NCBI GenBank assembly: GCA_016185065.1
Contig: JACPOL010000008.1
Location: forward strand, 186,001-250,000
Source of the DNA: Chlamydiales bacterium
GTDB lineage: Bacteria > Chlamydiota > Chlamydiia > Chlamydiales > Rhabdochlamydiaceae
Reading direction: 5' to 3'
DNA: 64,000 bases
The notes under the pieces were generated by a model. It worked only from the letters and a program-made list of their open reading frames with translations, had not been told where the DNA came from and made no database searches. Within the stretch, counting starts at the first letter, position 1. The number at the start of each line of letters is the position of its first letter. Shown here piece by piece: positions 31,866-40,476 of this stretch. Made by a program: the position numbers and the translations under genes.

Positions 31866-32750
31866 TTATTTTTCGCCTGTTAAGACTTCAAGGAAATATT
31901 TAATATCAGCGTCAGAAGGAGGGTTTTCGCGCATTTGAATTTCAAAAGCCGTTCCTAATTTTCCGAGAGATCTCCCTGGAGTTCCGCTTTGCGCGGCAAG
32001 CTCATCGGCCTGTGTTTTTACCTTGCCTTTCCAGCGGTTAAGGGTTAGCTCTTGTTCTATCTGTAACTGGATATGTGGGGGTAATTTTCTAAAATCTGCT
32101 AGATACTCGCTCCCCTCTTCATACATCGACCAGTTCTCTCGATGCACGCTCCACTTATCAATAAACTCTTTTAGATTCATGGTCTGAGCTGTGTTAGTAG
32201 AAACACCTGCTGTTTGAATTGGAGTGATAGTCTCCGAGTCGTCCTCTACTTCTACTTCGAGCTGCTTTCTTTCTTGCTCAACTACTTTTGCAGGTGCTTT
32301 CCTCTCTTCACTGTTACCACCTGTGGCTGATGGGGCCTTGGGCATCGCAATTGGCATCGGGATTCTGACTGCAGGCTCTGGCAGGGCAGCAGCTGCTGCT
32401 GCCGCTGCAACCTTCGGTTTCTCGATTCTAACTGCAGGTTCAGGAAGAGGCTCAGTTAAAACTGGTGAAGTGGTGGCAGGTGGTGAATCAAATGCGGCCG
32501 GTGGCTGTTCTCCAAAACCGAAAAGGCTAAGAAACCAGTTAAAGATCGCGGCAAAAAAGCTCGCAATTGAATCCCAAAAGCCCGGGGAGGAGGGTTCGCT
32601 TCCAGAAGCATCTAGTGCGGCAGAACCTAGGCTATCTCTCACCGCGGGAAGCCCCTCTGCACCACTCGGTTTTGAGGGCCCAGCTGGACCTTGTTGCGAC
32701 GTAGGATTTTGAAGGACTTTGCCATTCATCGGTCGTGGTTGTTGTGTCAT
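31866..32750 (-). CDS. Effector-like protein with FWDS...FNW helix, 294 aa
   Basis: Not recognised as a named family. Residues 1-57 are Pro/Gly/Ser-rich. An aromatic/hydrophobic segment, FWDSIASFF then FNWFLSLFGFG (58-80), follows, then a Pro/Ala/Val linker with two near-repeats of the unit LPEPAVRI (about 99-130), and a C-terminal helical domain (LKEFIDKWSVHRENW onward). The helix pattern is the same as at the C-terminus of the F-box-like protein at 19676. ATG 32750 overlaps the transporter stop region (TAATATG), so it is probably co-expressed with it. Confidence 0.65.
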   Translation of the reverse strand: MTQQPRPMNGKVLQNPTSQQGPAGPSKPSGAEGLPAVRDSLGSAALDASGSEPSSPGFWDSIASFFAAIFNWFLSLFGFGEQPPAAFDSPPATTSPVLTEPLPEPAVRIEKPKVAAAAAAAALPEPAVRIPMPIAMPKAPSATGGNSEERKAPAKVVEQERKQLEVEVEDDSETITPIQTAGVSTNTAQTMNLKEFIDKWSVHRENWSMYEEGSEYLADFRKLPPHIQLQIEQELTLNRWKGKVKTQADELAAQSGTPGRSLGKLGTAFEIQMRENPPSDADIKYFLEVLTGEK

Positions 32751-32751
32751 A

Positions 32752-34007
32752 TTATAGCCCTTTTTCTTTAATCGGATCCCGTTCCATGAGTCTAATCACC
32801 GTAATGCCCCAGGCGATAAAGAGGAGCAGCACTCCCCAACTAATACAACTGAGAAGCGAAGTGCCTGCGGCAAATTGTAAAAATAGGATGAGAAAGGAGG
32901 CGAAGGCCTTCGCAGAGCGGTAAGCGAAGATATCGATAAATGCCTTTGCTCTAAACTTCTCATCGGTTTTAAGAGGGATGTAGAGCATCTCTTTGATGAT
33001 ATTAAAAAGAGAGAAATCGAAAGATTTAATGGTCACGTAGGAGAAGGAGATCACGCCGAAGGCGGGTGTGATGAGGAACGCTGCAGCATTAAGGCAGAGG
33101 AGCGCGGGAATGGCGAAGTGGCTGAGGCGCATTCCAAGGAATTGAACGAGGAGATAAGAGCCGACAAATTGTAGGCCTATCGTGATGAGGTTGACGATGC
33201 TTAAGATACGCCCCGTATACTCGGTGCGTAGGTCCTTGCCCAAGATGTTCTGTTCAAGTGTTGAGTTGAACTGAAAGTCGATGAGCGTAGATGACATCTG
33301 CATGAAGATGACAATAAGAAGAATAAAGAGCAGAAAGGGAGAGCTTCGGATGTTTCTGACAGCTTCAAATGCGTCTTTTACGGGCATCTCTTTCTGGATC
33401 TCTCCGCTGATTGAGCTGCGCTTTAAAAACTGCATGAAGAAGTAGAAGAGGAGCGCGTAGATCGGCAGAGAGAAGAAGAGGAGGTTTTCTGAGCCGAACT
33501 TCACTGCCAAGAAGCCGGGAACGAGGCTTCCTAAAGCCCCTCCAATTCCGCCGATTCCGAAGATAATCCCGTACAGATACTTGGCTCTTTTTGTATCGAT
33601 CGTTGAGTGAATAACCGACCAGAGCTGCTGGAACATCAGAAGGATGTAGATCTCTTTCCAGATGTAGAAGATGAAAGGAAGGATTGAGATCTTTTTAATA
33701 AAGAGTGCGCAGAAGAGGTTGCCGCCGCCAATAATGAGCGCGATAATGAGAAACATCTTGAGGCAGCCAAAACGCGGCAAAAAGCGGCTGTAGAGGTAGA
33801 CAACGAGAAGATTCAAGGGAACAGTTGCCAGCCAGGCGTAGGGGAAGAAGCTGGAGCCGTAAGAAAAAATGAAGAGCGAGTTGCTAACAGGACGTATGAT
33901 CGCGTAGTCAGCAGCAATGAGGAAGCTGCAGAGCATGGCGCTCATGATGAATAGGAGCTCTCTGCCTGAAAAACTGCTAATTTCTTTTTTTAGGGCTTGA
34001 AACATGG
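32752..34007 (-). CDS. ATP/ADP-translocase-like (TLC/AAA family) membrane transporter
   Basis: A 418-aa, 10-12 segment membrane protein. The N-terminal region (FSGRELLFIMSAMLCSFLI then YAIIRPVSNSLF) and the central IWKEIYILLMFQQLWSV resemble the nucleotide-transport (Npt/Tlc) family of chlamydiae and rickettsiae, though it is shorter than the usual 500 residues and the nucleotide-binding residues cannot be judged. It may be a divergent nucleotide or metabolite carrier. I prefer ATG 34007; a TTG at 34062 would overlap the upstream gene. It is co-oriented with guaC and the HD hydrolase. Confidence 0.65.
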
Positions 34008-34037
34008 AGCGAGTATAGCTGATTAGAAAAAAATGCT

Positions 34038-35288
34038 CTAAAGCATTTCTAACAACCTGCAAAATTTTTCTTCATGCTCAGGTGAGATATAGAGCCAATT
34101 CGCTGCTCCTAAGGGAATTACAATTTCGGAGCAGTTTTCTGCAGAGGTGATCGTCTGCTTTGCTGTGAGCACGGGAAAGGTGAGCCGGTAGGGCTGGGCC
34201 TTCTTTTTTGAGAGCTCCCACACCACGGCCTCATCAGGGACGTTAACTTCTTTTTTGATCTTTTGAAGATCGGTCTCGGTAATTGTATCCGGGATTTTTA
34301 CAGCGCGGAAGCGCTCGCTTCGCTGTGAAAGCCTTTTGGCATCCTGGTGTCCTGCAGCTGCTGGATCATCGGCTGCCTTGCGTAGAGCGGTGAGAATCTC
34401 ATTTTCTGTGAGGGATAGGTAGCTCTGAAGGTCTTGAAAAAGCCCCTGCTGGGCTGCGATCGCCTTCATAAATCCGGAGAGGTGGAACGAGTAGGCCTTT
34501 ACTGAAGAGTACTGATAGACCCGCTTGTGCATGAAGTGGCGAGCAAGCAGGAGCGCTTCGCAAGCTTCGATTCCATTCTCTTCGATGCCAAGCTCTAAAG
34601 AGTTTTTTGAAGGAACGATGCAGAGCATCTCAATTAACTGATGGTAGTCAAAGAGGCCGTAAGAGACTCCTGTGCACTGGGCATCTCGGAGAAGATAGTC
34701 GATGCGATCGGCTCCGAAGAAGTCGCCTGTAATGACTTGGCAGAGGACGCGCTCCCAGGGAGAGAACTCTACCTTCGTTGAAGAGAAGGTTGCGAGTTTC
34801 TCTTCTCCGATAGACATTTTAAGCAGATCGCTTGTGCTGTCGCGATCGGGATAGGCCTTCTGCAACTGCTCAAAGATGGGCTCAAGGGCAGGACTGCGGA
34901 TGATCTGTAAGGTCCACCCTTCGTGCCCCTCTTTTCCGAGCAGCGCCTTTTCGGCAACATGGGAAAATGGCAGGTGTCCGAGATCGTGGCAGAGAGCTGC
35001 AAGACGGATGATCTGACGCCAGTAGGCTAGATCCTCCTTCTTCCAAGAGAAGGTCTCTTTGGAGGTGATGCGGTCGAAGATGCGGCTCGCGAGCTCCATG
35101 ACGCCAAGCGAGTGCTCAAAGCGCGTGTGGTTAGCTCCAGGGTAGACGAGGTAGGCGATACCCAGCTGGTGTAGGTAGTGGAGCCTTTGAAATGGGGCCG
35201 AGTCGATTAGATCGCGTTCTAGATCATTAAAATGAATAAAACCATGAACGGGGTCGTAGATCTTTCTATTCGGTTTCATTTTCATCAT
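34038..35288 (-). CDS. HD-domain phosphohydrolase (dGTPase-like)
   Basis: A 416-aa metal-dependent phosphohydrolase. HD motifs are TRFEHSLGVMELA (His59) and LCHDLGHLPFSHVAEKAL (His101, Asp102), plus DFFGADRIDYLLRDAQCTG. The N-terminal YDPVHGFIHFNDLERDLID is typical of the YdhJ-like/dGTPase family. These enzymes cleave dNTPs or related nucleotides, and the exact substrate is not known. Gene order guaC, HD hydrolase, nucleotide-transporter-like suggests a nucleotide-related cluster, as inference. It is 25 bp downstream of guaC. Confidence 0.85.
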   Translation of the reverse strand: MMKMKPNRKIYDPVHGFIHFNDLERDLIDSAPFQRLHYLHQLGIAYLVYPGANHTRFEHSLGVMELASRIFDRITSKETFSWKKEDLAYWRQIIRLAALCHDLGHLPFSHVAEKALLGKEGHEGWTLQIIRSPALEPIFEQLQKAYPDRDSTSDLLKMSIGEEKLATFSSTKVEFSPWERVLCQVITGDFFGADRIDYLLRDAQCTGVSYGLFDYHQLIEMLCIVPSKNSLELGIEENGIEACEALLLARHFMHKRVYQYSSVKAYSFHLSGFMKAIAAQQGLFQDLQSYLSLTENEILTALRKAADDPAAAGHQDAKRLSQRSERFRAVKIPDTITETDLQKIKKEVNVPDEAVVWELSKKKAQPYRLTFPVLTAKQTITSAENCSEIVIPLGAANWLYISPEHEEKFCRLLEML

Positions 35289-35313
35289 TAGACATCTTGC
35301 GTAATCTCATTTA

Positions 35314-36354
35314 TTAGAAATGGCGGGTCTCTGGACGAGGTTTGCTCTCCTGCATGTAGGTTGAGGTGACCTCGACGAACTCCGCCTTTCTCTGCAGTTC
35401 TTTAAGGTTTCTCGCGCCGCCATAGGTCATGCCGCTGCGCAGGCCTCCAAGAAGGTCGCGGATGAGCTGCTTCGCACTTCCCGTCACGGGAGCCCAGAAA
35501 TCGATGCCCTCGGCTACTGTCTTGTCTTTGAGACCGCCATAAAAGTCGTTCTGGAAATCGGCACTCGCCTGTCCCCGGAACTTCGCTTCGCTTCCTGTGG
35601 GAGATTTATCCGACTTTCTCTTTGATGCTGCACTCTCCTCAGTCAGGGCGAATAGTTTTCCAATCATGACGGTGCTAGCTCCAGCTGCTAAGGCTAGAAC
35701 GAGATCGCGGCTAGTGCGGATGCCGCCGTCTGCAATAAGAGGCACTCTGAGTTTTTCTGCGATCTGTGCGCAGTCATAGATTGCTGTAAATTGAGGAACG
35801 CCGAAACCGGTGACCATGCGCGTTGTGCAGGCAGCGCCAGGGCCCACGCCCACTTTAACTGCATCTGCGCCCGCGTTCACCAGGTCGTGGTAGGCCATCG
35901 CTGTGCAGACGTTGCCCGCGATGATCTCTTTGTCGGGATGGGTCCGCTTGAGCTCATGAATAAATTCAAACATACGGTCTGAATGGCCGTGGGCAACGTC
36001 GATACAGACACCAGCAGCTCCGAGATCTAGGAGTTTTCGCGTCTCATCCAGCTTCTGAATTCCACATGAGATAAAGGTGTTCTCTCCATACTTTTTTACC
36101 CACTTCTTCTGGATCTCGAAATCGGTAAAGCGGTGAAAGATGGGCAGACTCCCCTCTTCAATTAATAGATCTGCGAGATTTTCACTAATCGCAGTATCCA
36201 TATTGGCGCAGATCAGGGGGATCTGAATTTTTCGATTCTTGGTGAGCCAGGTCTCTAGCACAGGTTCGGTTCTGGATGGGACGTTGTTAAACTGAGGTAC
36301 TAGTGCAATATCGTCAAAAGTATAGGCTTTAGGGAAGGAGAAGACATTTTTCAT
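35314..36354 (-). CDS. guaC: GMP reductase (IMPDH/GMPR family)
   Basis: Cytoplasmic barrel enzyme of 346 aa, lacking the CBS domains of most IMP dehydrogenases. The active-site Cys lies in [13 protein letters not shown] (Cys176). ANMDTAIS near the start, [19 protein letters not shown] and [14 protein letters not shown] are family landmarks. Absence of the CBS module and the loop after Cys ([12 protein letters not shown]) fit GMP reductase, NADPH-dependent GMP to IMP, but a compact IMP dehydrogenase is not excluded. It is divergent from the glycosyltransferase at 36425 and first in a same-strand series. Confidence 0.78.
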   Translation of the reverse strand: MKNVFSFPKAYTFDDIALVPQFNNVPSRTEPVLETWLTKNRKIQIPLICANMDTAISENLADLLIEEGSLPIFHRFTDFEIQKKWVKKYGENTFISCGIQKLDETRKLLDLGAAGVCIDVAHGHSDRMFEFIHELKRTHPDKEIIAGNVCTAMAYHDLVNAGADAVKVGVGPGAACTTRMVTGFGVPQFTAIYDCAQIAEKLRVPLIADGGIRTSRDLVLALAAGASTVMIGKLFALTEESAASKRKSDKSPTGSEAKFRGQASADFQNDFYGGLKDKTVAEGIDFWAPVTGSAKQLIRDLLGGLRSGMTYGGARNLKELQRKAEFVEVTSTYMQESKPRPETRHF

Positions 36355-36424
36355 AGTTTTTCTTGAATTTGGACTTTTAGGCCAAGAGTATCAATTTTAA
36401 CATAGATATGCTAGAGTGATTTAT

Positions 36425-37204
36425 ATGATCAGCGTAACAATTCTTGTCAAAAATGGCGAAGCGACACTCCAGAAGACTCTGGAGTCGCTCTCGAGCTTTC
36501 CTGAAGTTCTTCTTTATGATTCTGGATCTACCGATAGCACACTTGAAATTGCTAAAAATTTTTCCAATGTGCGTATTCATAACGGCGAGTTCATCGGATT
36601 TGGACCAACGCACAATGTTGCATCGAATCTCGCCTCTTATGATTGGATCCTCTCTATCGACAGCGACGAGCAGGTTACGCCCGAGCTCTCAGCCGAAATT
36701 CTCTCTTCAAAGCTGGATCCAATCCACGTCTATGAAATTCGGCGTCACAACTTTTTCTCAGGTAAGCGCATCAAAGGGTGCAGCGGCTGGGATCCAGACT
36801 ATGTAGTCCGTTTGTATAATCGAAAGCAGACCTCTTTTGATAATGCTCAAGTTCATGAGAAGGTCATGCACGCAGATTTAAAAAAGATAACTCTAAAAAA
36901 CCCACTTCTTCACTTCCCTTATTTGCAGATTGGCGATTTTCTCACAAAGATGCAGAGCTACTCCTCTCTCTTTGCAATTCAGCACAAAAACAGTAAACGC
37001 GCGAGCTTCGGATCTGCTCTTGCGCACAGCTGGTGGGCCTTTGTAAAGAGCTACATCTTTAAGCGCGGCTTTCTTGCCGGACGCGAAGGTCTCATCATCT
37101 CCCTCTACAACGCACACACCACCCTCTACAAATACCTCAAGCTCGCCGAAGCCCAACAAAAAGCCCGCTGCGGTAGAGATTTTTCTAACGAAAAATCCTT
37201 ATAA
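36425..37204 (+). CDS. Family 2 glycosyltransferase, WaaE-like
   Basis: A cytoplasmic glycosyltransferase of 259 aa with the GT-A fold. SVTILVKNGEATLQKTLESL and LLYDSGSTDSTLEIA form the nucleotide-sugar site, and LSIDSDEQVTPEL holds the D-x-D-like acidic motif. RRHNFFSGKRIKGCSGWDPDYVVRLYNR is the acceptor region seen in WaaE-type LPS core transferases. ATG 36425 is preferred; a GTG three codons earlier is possible. A role in LPS core sugar transfer is likely but not certain. Confidence 0.82.
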   Translation: MISVTILVKNGEATLQKTLESLSSFPEVLLYDSGSTDSTLEIAKNFSNVRIHNGEFIGFGPTHNVASNLASYDWILSIDSDEQVTPELSAEILSSKLDPIHVYEIRRHNFFSGKRIKGCSGWDPDYVVRLYNRKQTSFDNAQVHEKVMHADLKKITLKNPLLHFPYLQIGDFLTKMQSYSSLFAIQHKNSKRASFGSALAHSWWAFVKSYIFKRGFLAGREGLIISLYNAHTTLYKYLKLAEAQQKARCGRDFSNEKSL

Positions 37205-37235
37205 TTTTTTAAGTATGCTTTACTTGTAGGTAAGA

Positions 37236-37709
37236 TAGACATGTCGGATGGTGTGCGCTCCGCCACACCTCCCGCGACCACCTTGCGCTTCACCTCGCTT
37301 TGCCAAACCGTGTGCTCGAAAACAGAGTGGGCCACTGCCCTACCCTGTACGCCTGGCCGGCTTTTCTGTGCTACGGTTTTGCTGTGCGATCTGAAGCGAT
37401 CGGCTGCCCCTAGGCGCTCATTCCCCGCTGGACTAACGTCTCGAGTTGCGGGGCCCCTTTCGCGTCCAGTCGCAGTTGTAGATAAAGAGAGGGAAGAGAA
37501 GATCGGGCGCGGGCACGCACACGGGCACGTTCACGAAAGAGAGGCAAAGAGAAGAGCGGGTCCGATTCTTCTCTCCCGTCTTTCTTTCGTGAACGTGCCC
37601 GTGTGCGTGCCCGTGCCCGATCCCCTTCTTTCGCATGAAGCGCAAGGGGTCGCTGGGGGGCTTCGAGAGAAGGCCGAAGGCCTATCTCCTAGGCAACCCG
37701 ACATGTCTC
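37236..37709. repeat. GC-rich non-coding element with terminal inverted repeats (copy 2)
   Basis: A 474-bp element bounded by TAGACATGTCGG (37236-37247) and an 11-base complementary end (37698-37708). It contains module A (37283-37399), 5 differences in 117 bases from the copy at 12820-12936, then module B inverted (37401-37477) relative to copy 1, then a very long hairpin (37501-37622). It fills the gap between the glycosyltransferase and cydA. The one long frame in it shares peptide similarity with copy 1 only because the DNA is similar, and is not considered a gene. Confidence 0.75.
37501..37622. repeat. 39-bp near-perfect inverted repeat inside the copy 2 element
   Basis: Left arm 37501-37539 and right arm 37584-37622 pair with one mismatch; the arm core is CGGGCACGCACACGGGCACG. 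The 44-base loop contains another small hairpin. Such a structure would form a stable RNA or DNA cruciform upstream of cydA. Confidence 0.85.
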
Positions 37710-37834
37710 TCTTGCCGCTTTACATTTAAATATACTCATTCCTATTAAGAAGGAATTTTTATGACGGTATGTTTCGACTAAAAAAGTTCTTTGCAGTATG
37801 GTGAAGCGCACTAAATTATTTCGTGTAGGTTCTC

Positions 37835-39202
37835 ATGGATGTCGAAATTCTTTCGCGGATTCAGTTTGCATTCACACTCACCTTTCACTACATCTACCCG
37901 CCTTTAAGCATCGGACTTTCGATTGCCATGATCATGATGGAGGGAATGTATCTTAAGACGAAAGATCCGATCTGGGAGAAGCTCACGAAGTTCTGGCTAA
38001 AGGTATTTGCTCTCACTTTCGCGCTTGGAGTTGGAACTGGCATTCCCCTTCAATTTTCTCTTGGAACAAACTGGGCACGCTACTCGCGTTTCGTAGGTGA
38101 TGTATTTGGCAGCGTGATCGGAGCAGAGGGCTTCTTCGCTTTTCTAGTCGAAGCGGGCTTTTTGGGAATCCTTCTATTCGGATGGAATCGTGTAAAACCC
38201 AAAGTCCACTTTTTTTCAACCATCATGGTAGCGCTTGGCGCACACTTTAGCGCGATCTGGATCGTAAGTGCCAATTCCTGGATGCATACGCCAGCAGGTT
38301 ATCGGCTAGTCACACAGCCAGATGGCGTCACAGTGGCCGAGGTAACAAACTGGTGGGAGATGTTTCTGAACCCGTCCAACATGAGCCACATTACACACGT
38401 TCTTCTTGGCTGCTGGATGACAGGCGGCCTCCTCGTCTTGAGCGTCTCTGCTTACTACCTGATGAAAAAGCAGTATATCGATTTTGCTCGAAAAGGAATG
38501 AAAGTTGCGATTGTAATTACTTTTATTTCGACAATACTACAACTCATCTCTGCAGACCACCTTGCTGAAAAAGTATCGAAACATAACCCAGAAAAATTTG
38601 CCGCTTTAGAAGGCGTATTTGAAACAAAACCCTACACACCCGCATATCTATTTGGCTGGGTGGACATGGAAAATGAGAAGGTTCACGGCTTTGGAGTTCC
38701 TGGACTGCTTAGCTTTATGACCTACCGTGACTTCGAAAAGCCGGTGCCGGGATTACAAGAGTTTCCAAAAGATCAGTGGTGTAATGTCCCAGTTGTCTTT
38801 CAGATGTACCATCTAATGATCATCATGTGGGTGCTCATGTTCTTGGCTGGAATCACAGGCGTCTATATGTGGTGGAAGAATCGCTGGATGATGAATAAAT
38901 TCGTGATGCGCTTTCTCGTCTTCTCAGTTCTCTTTCCGCAGATAGCTAATATTTCTGGTTGGTTTACCGCTTGTATGGGGCGTCAACCCTGGACAGTGTA
39001 TAAGCTGCTGAAGACAAAAGACGCCTTTTCTGCTGCAATTACCAAAGGACAGATGATCGGATCTCTCACGATGTTCGTCTTCCTCTACCTCCTCTTTTTT
39101 TTCCTGTTTCTATACTTGTTGGACCAGAAGGTTCGCCATGGTCCCAACGTAGAAGAAGAGCAGATGCCCTACCGCGATCCATTTAAAACCGACAAGGAGT
39201 AA
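37835..39202 (+). CDS. cydA: Cytochrome bd ubiquinol oxidase subunit I
   Basis: Haem-bearing subunit of the high-affinity bd oxidase in the inner membrane (455 aa). LSRIQFAFTLTFHYIYPPLSIGLS carries a haem ligand His, and FALGVGTGIPLQFSLGTNWARYS, EAGFLGILLFGWNRV and SANSWMHTPAGY are family landmarks. MWVLMFLAGITG and WTVYKLLKTKDAFS are near the C-terminus. The quinol-binding Q-loop region is short. It is followed by cydB with 3 bases between them, as usual. Confidence 0.96.
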   Translation: MDVEILSRIQFAFTLTFHYIYPPLSIGLSIAMIMMEGMYLKTKDPIWEKLTKFWLKVFALTFALGVGTGIPLQFSLGTNWARYSRFVGDVFGSVIGAEGFFAFLVEAGFLGILLFGWNRVKPKVHFFSTIMVALGAHFSAIWIVSANSWMHTPAGYRLVTQPDGVTVAEVTNWWEMFLNPSNMSHITHVLLGCWMTGGLLVLSVSAYYLMKKQYIDFARKGMKVAIVITFISTILQLISADHLAEKVSKHNPEKFAALEGVFETKPYTPAYLFGWVDMENEKVHGFGVPGLLSFMTYRDFEKPVPGLQEFPKDQWCNVPVVFQMYHLMIIMWVLMFLAGITGVYMWWKNRWMMNKFVMRFLVFSVLFPQIANISGWFTACMGRQPWTVYKLLKTKDAFSAAITKGQMIGSLTMFVFLYLLFFFLFLYLLDQKVRHGPNVEEEQMPYRDPFKTDKE

Positions 39203-39205
39203 GAT

Positions 39206-40237
39206 ATGTTTAGCCTGGAAGTTCTACAGTACATCATCTACTTTGTCTTTATCGGAGCGGTCATAGCCTACGCAACTCTCGATGGCTTCGACCTTGGAGT
39301 GGGCTCTCTTCACCTCTTTGCCCGTACAGACCAGGAGCGCAGGTTGATGTTAAATGCAATCGGCCCAGTTTGGGATGGAAATGCGACATGGATTGTGATT
39401 GGCGGCGGCGTTCTATTTGCTGGATTTCCAAAGATCTTCTCCACAATTATGCCGCCGCTTTATACACCTGTCATGCTGCTTATTTTTGCTTTTATGCTGC
39501 GCGGAGCCGCAGTGGAATTTAGAAGCAAACAGAAGGCTCCTGGTTGGAGACGCGCCTGGGACTTCTGCTTCTTTTTTGCATCTATTCTCCTAGCGCTCGT
39601 GTTCGGTCTCATGATTGGAAACTTGATCGATGGATTGCCTCTGGATGCTCAGGGAAATATTGTTGGAGGCACATTCGGTCTTGTTAGACCCTACCCTGTT
39701 CTTGTGATGCTCTTCGCTCTTTCCCTCTTTATGATGCATGGAAGCGTCTATCTATTAATGAAAACTGAGGGCGCGTTTTACAACCGCATTAGAGTCTGGG
39801 TAAAGCGTCTGATTGTAATTTTTCTGGTTTTTTGGGCTGCTGTCACTGCAGCTACATTTGTCTATGTTCCCCATATGACCAAACCGATTATCGAAAGGCC
39901 GCTTCTCGGAATCTTCGCGCTCCTCAGTTTTGCTTCGATCTGCGCGATTCCGCACTTCGTAAAGAAGAGATTCGACGGCTGGGCTTTTATCGCCTCATGT
40001 CTCTCTATCTGTCTGCTACTTACGCTCTTTGTGATCGGTACTTTTCCCTATATCGTCTACTCAACTATCGATCCAGCGGTCAACTCTCTTACCCTGTTTA
40101 ATGGCTCTGCCTCTAAGCTCGCGCTTACGGTGCTTACCATTGTTGCCCTTGCTGGCTTCCCCCTCACCTTCTTCTACTTCTCCTACCTCTACCGCGTCTT
40201 CCACGGCAAGGTCCGCCTCGACCACATGAGCTACTAA
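39206..40237 (+). CDS. cydB: Cytochrome bd ubiquinol oxidase subunit II
   Basis: Integral membrane partner of CydA (343 aa, eight or nine segments). YATLDGFDLGVGSLH, NAIGPVWDGNATWIVIGGGVLFAGFP and FRSKQKAPGWRRAWDF are the CydB signature regions. It starts 3 bases after cydA and ends at a long inverted repeat. No CydX small subunit was recognised downstream, since the 240-bp gap is filled by the repeat. Confidence 0.96.
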   Translation: MFSLEVLQYIIYFVFIGAVIAYATLDGFDLGVGSLHLFARTDQERRLMLNAIGPVWDGNATWIVIGGGVLFAGFPKIFSTIMPPLYTPVMLLIFAFMLRGAAVEFRSKQKAPGWRRAWDFCFFFASILLALVFGLMIGNLIDGLPLDAQGNIVGGTFGLVRPYPVLVMLFALSLFMMHGSVYLLMKTEGAFYNRIRVWVKRLIVIFLVFWAAVTAATFVYVPHMTKPIIERPLLGIFALLSFASICAIPHFVKKRFDGWAFIASCLSICLLLTLFVIGTFPYIVYSTIDPAVNSLTLFNGSASKLALTVLTIVALAGFPLTFFYFSYLYRVFHGKVRLDHMSY

Positions 40238-40240
40238 AGA

Positions 40241-40475
40241 GGCGCTCGGAGGAAGAGGGGCCTTCGGCCCGGCCCGCTGGGAAGCTTGGACAAAAATGGA
40301 CGAGAATGGACAGGAAACGGACAAAAAAAGGACACGCGCCAAAGAAAGAGACTCTCTTTTCTCTCTTTCTTGCCCGCTTGTCCATTTACTGTCCGTTCTC
40401 GTCCGTTTCCTGTCCATTTTAGTCCATGCTTCCCGCGGGCCAGGCCGAAGGCCTCCTCCTCTTCTGCGCGCTCTT
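40241..40475. repeat. Long imperfect inverted repeat with internal GGAC motif repeats
   Basis: The gap between cydB and the convergent SDR gene is one large palindrome. The arms (about 40241-40350 and 40365-40475) pair with gaps. Outer parts contain GGCCTTCGGC copies and CGGGAAGC, and inner parts repeat short units such as ATGGACAGGAAACGGAC. A two-way terminator is likely. Frames inside it are shadows of the palindrome. Confidence 0.8.
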
Positions 40476-40476
40476 G

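Noticed and set aside
32224..32712. Ser/Ala-rich 162-codon plus-strand frame
   Set aside because: Antisense to the Pro/Ala linker of the 31866 gene, a common artefact of that composition.
37241..37729. A 162-codon frame in copy 2 of the TIR element
   Set aside because: It runs through the long hairpin and is closed in copy 1, so it is not a conserved gene.
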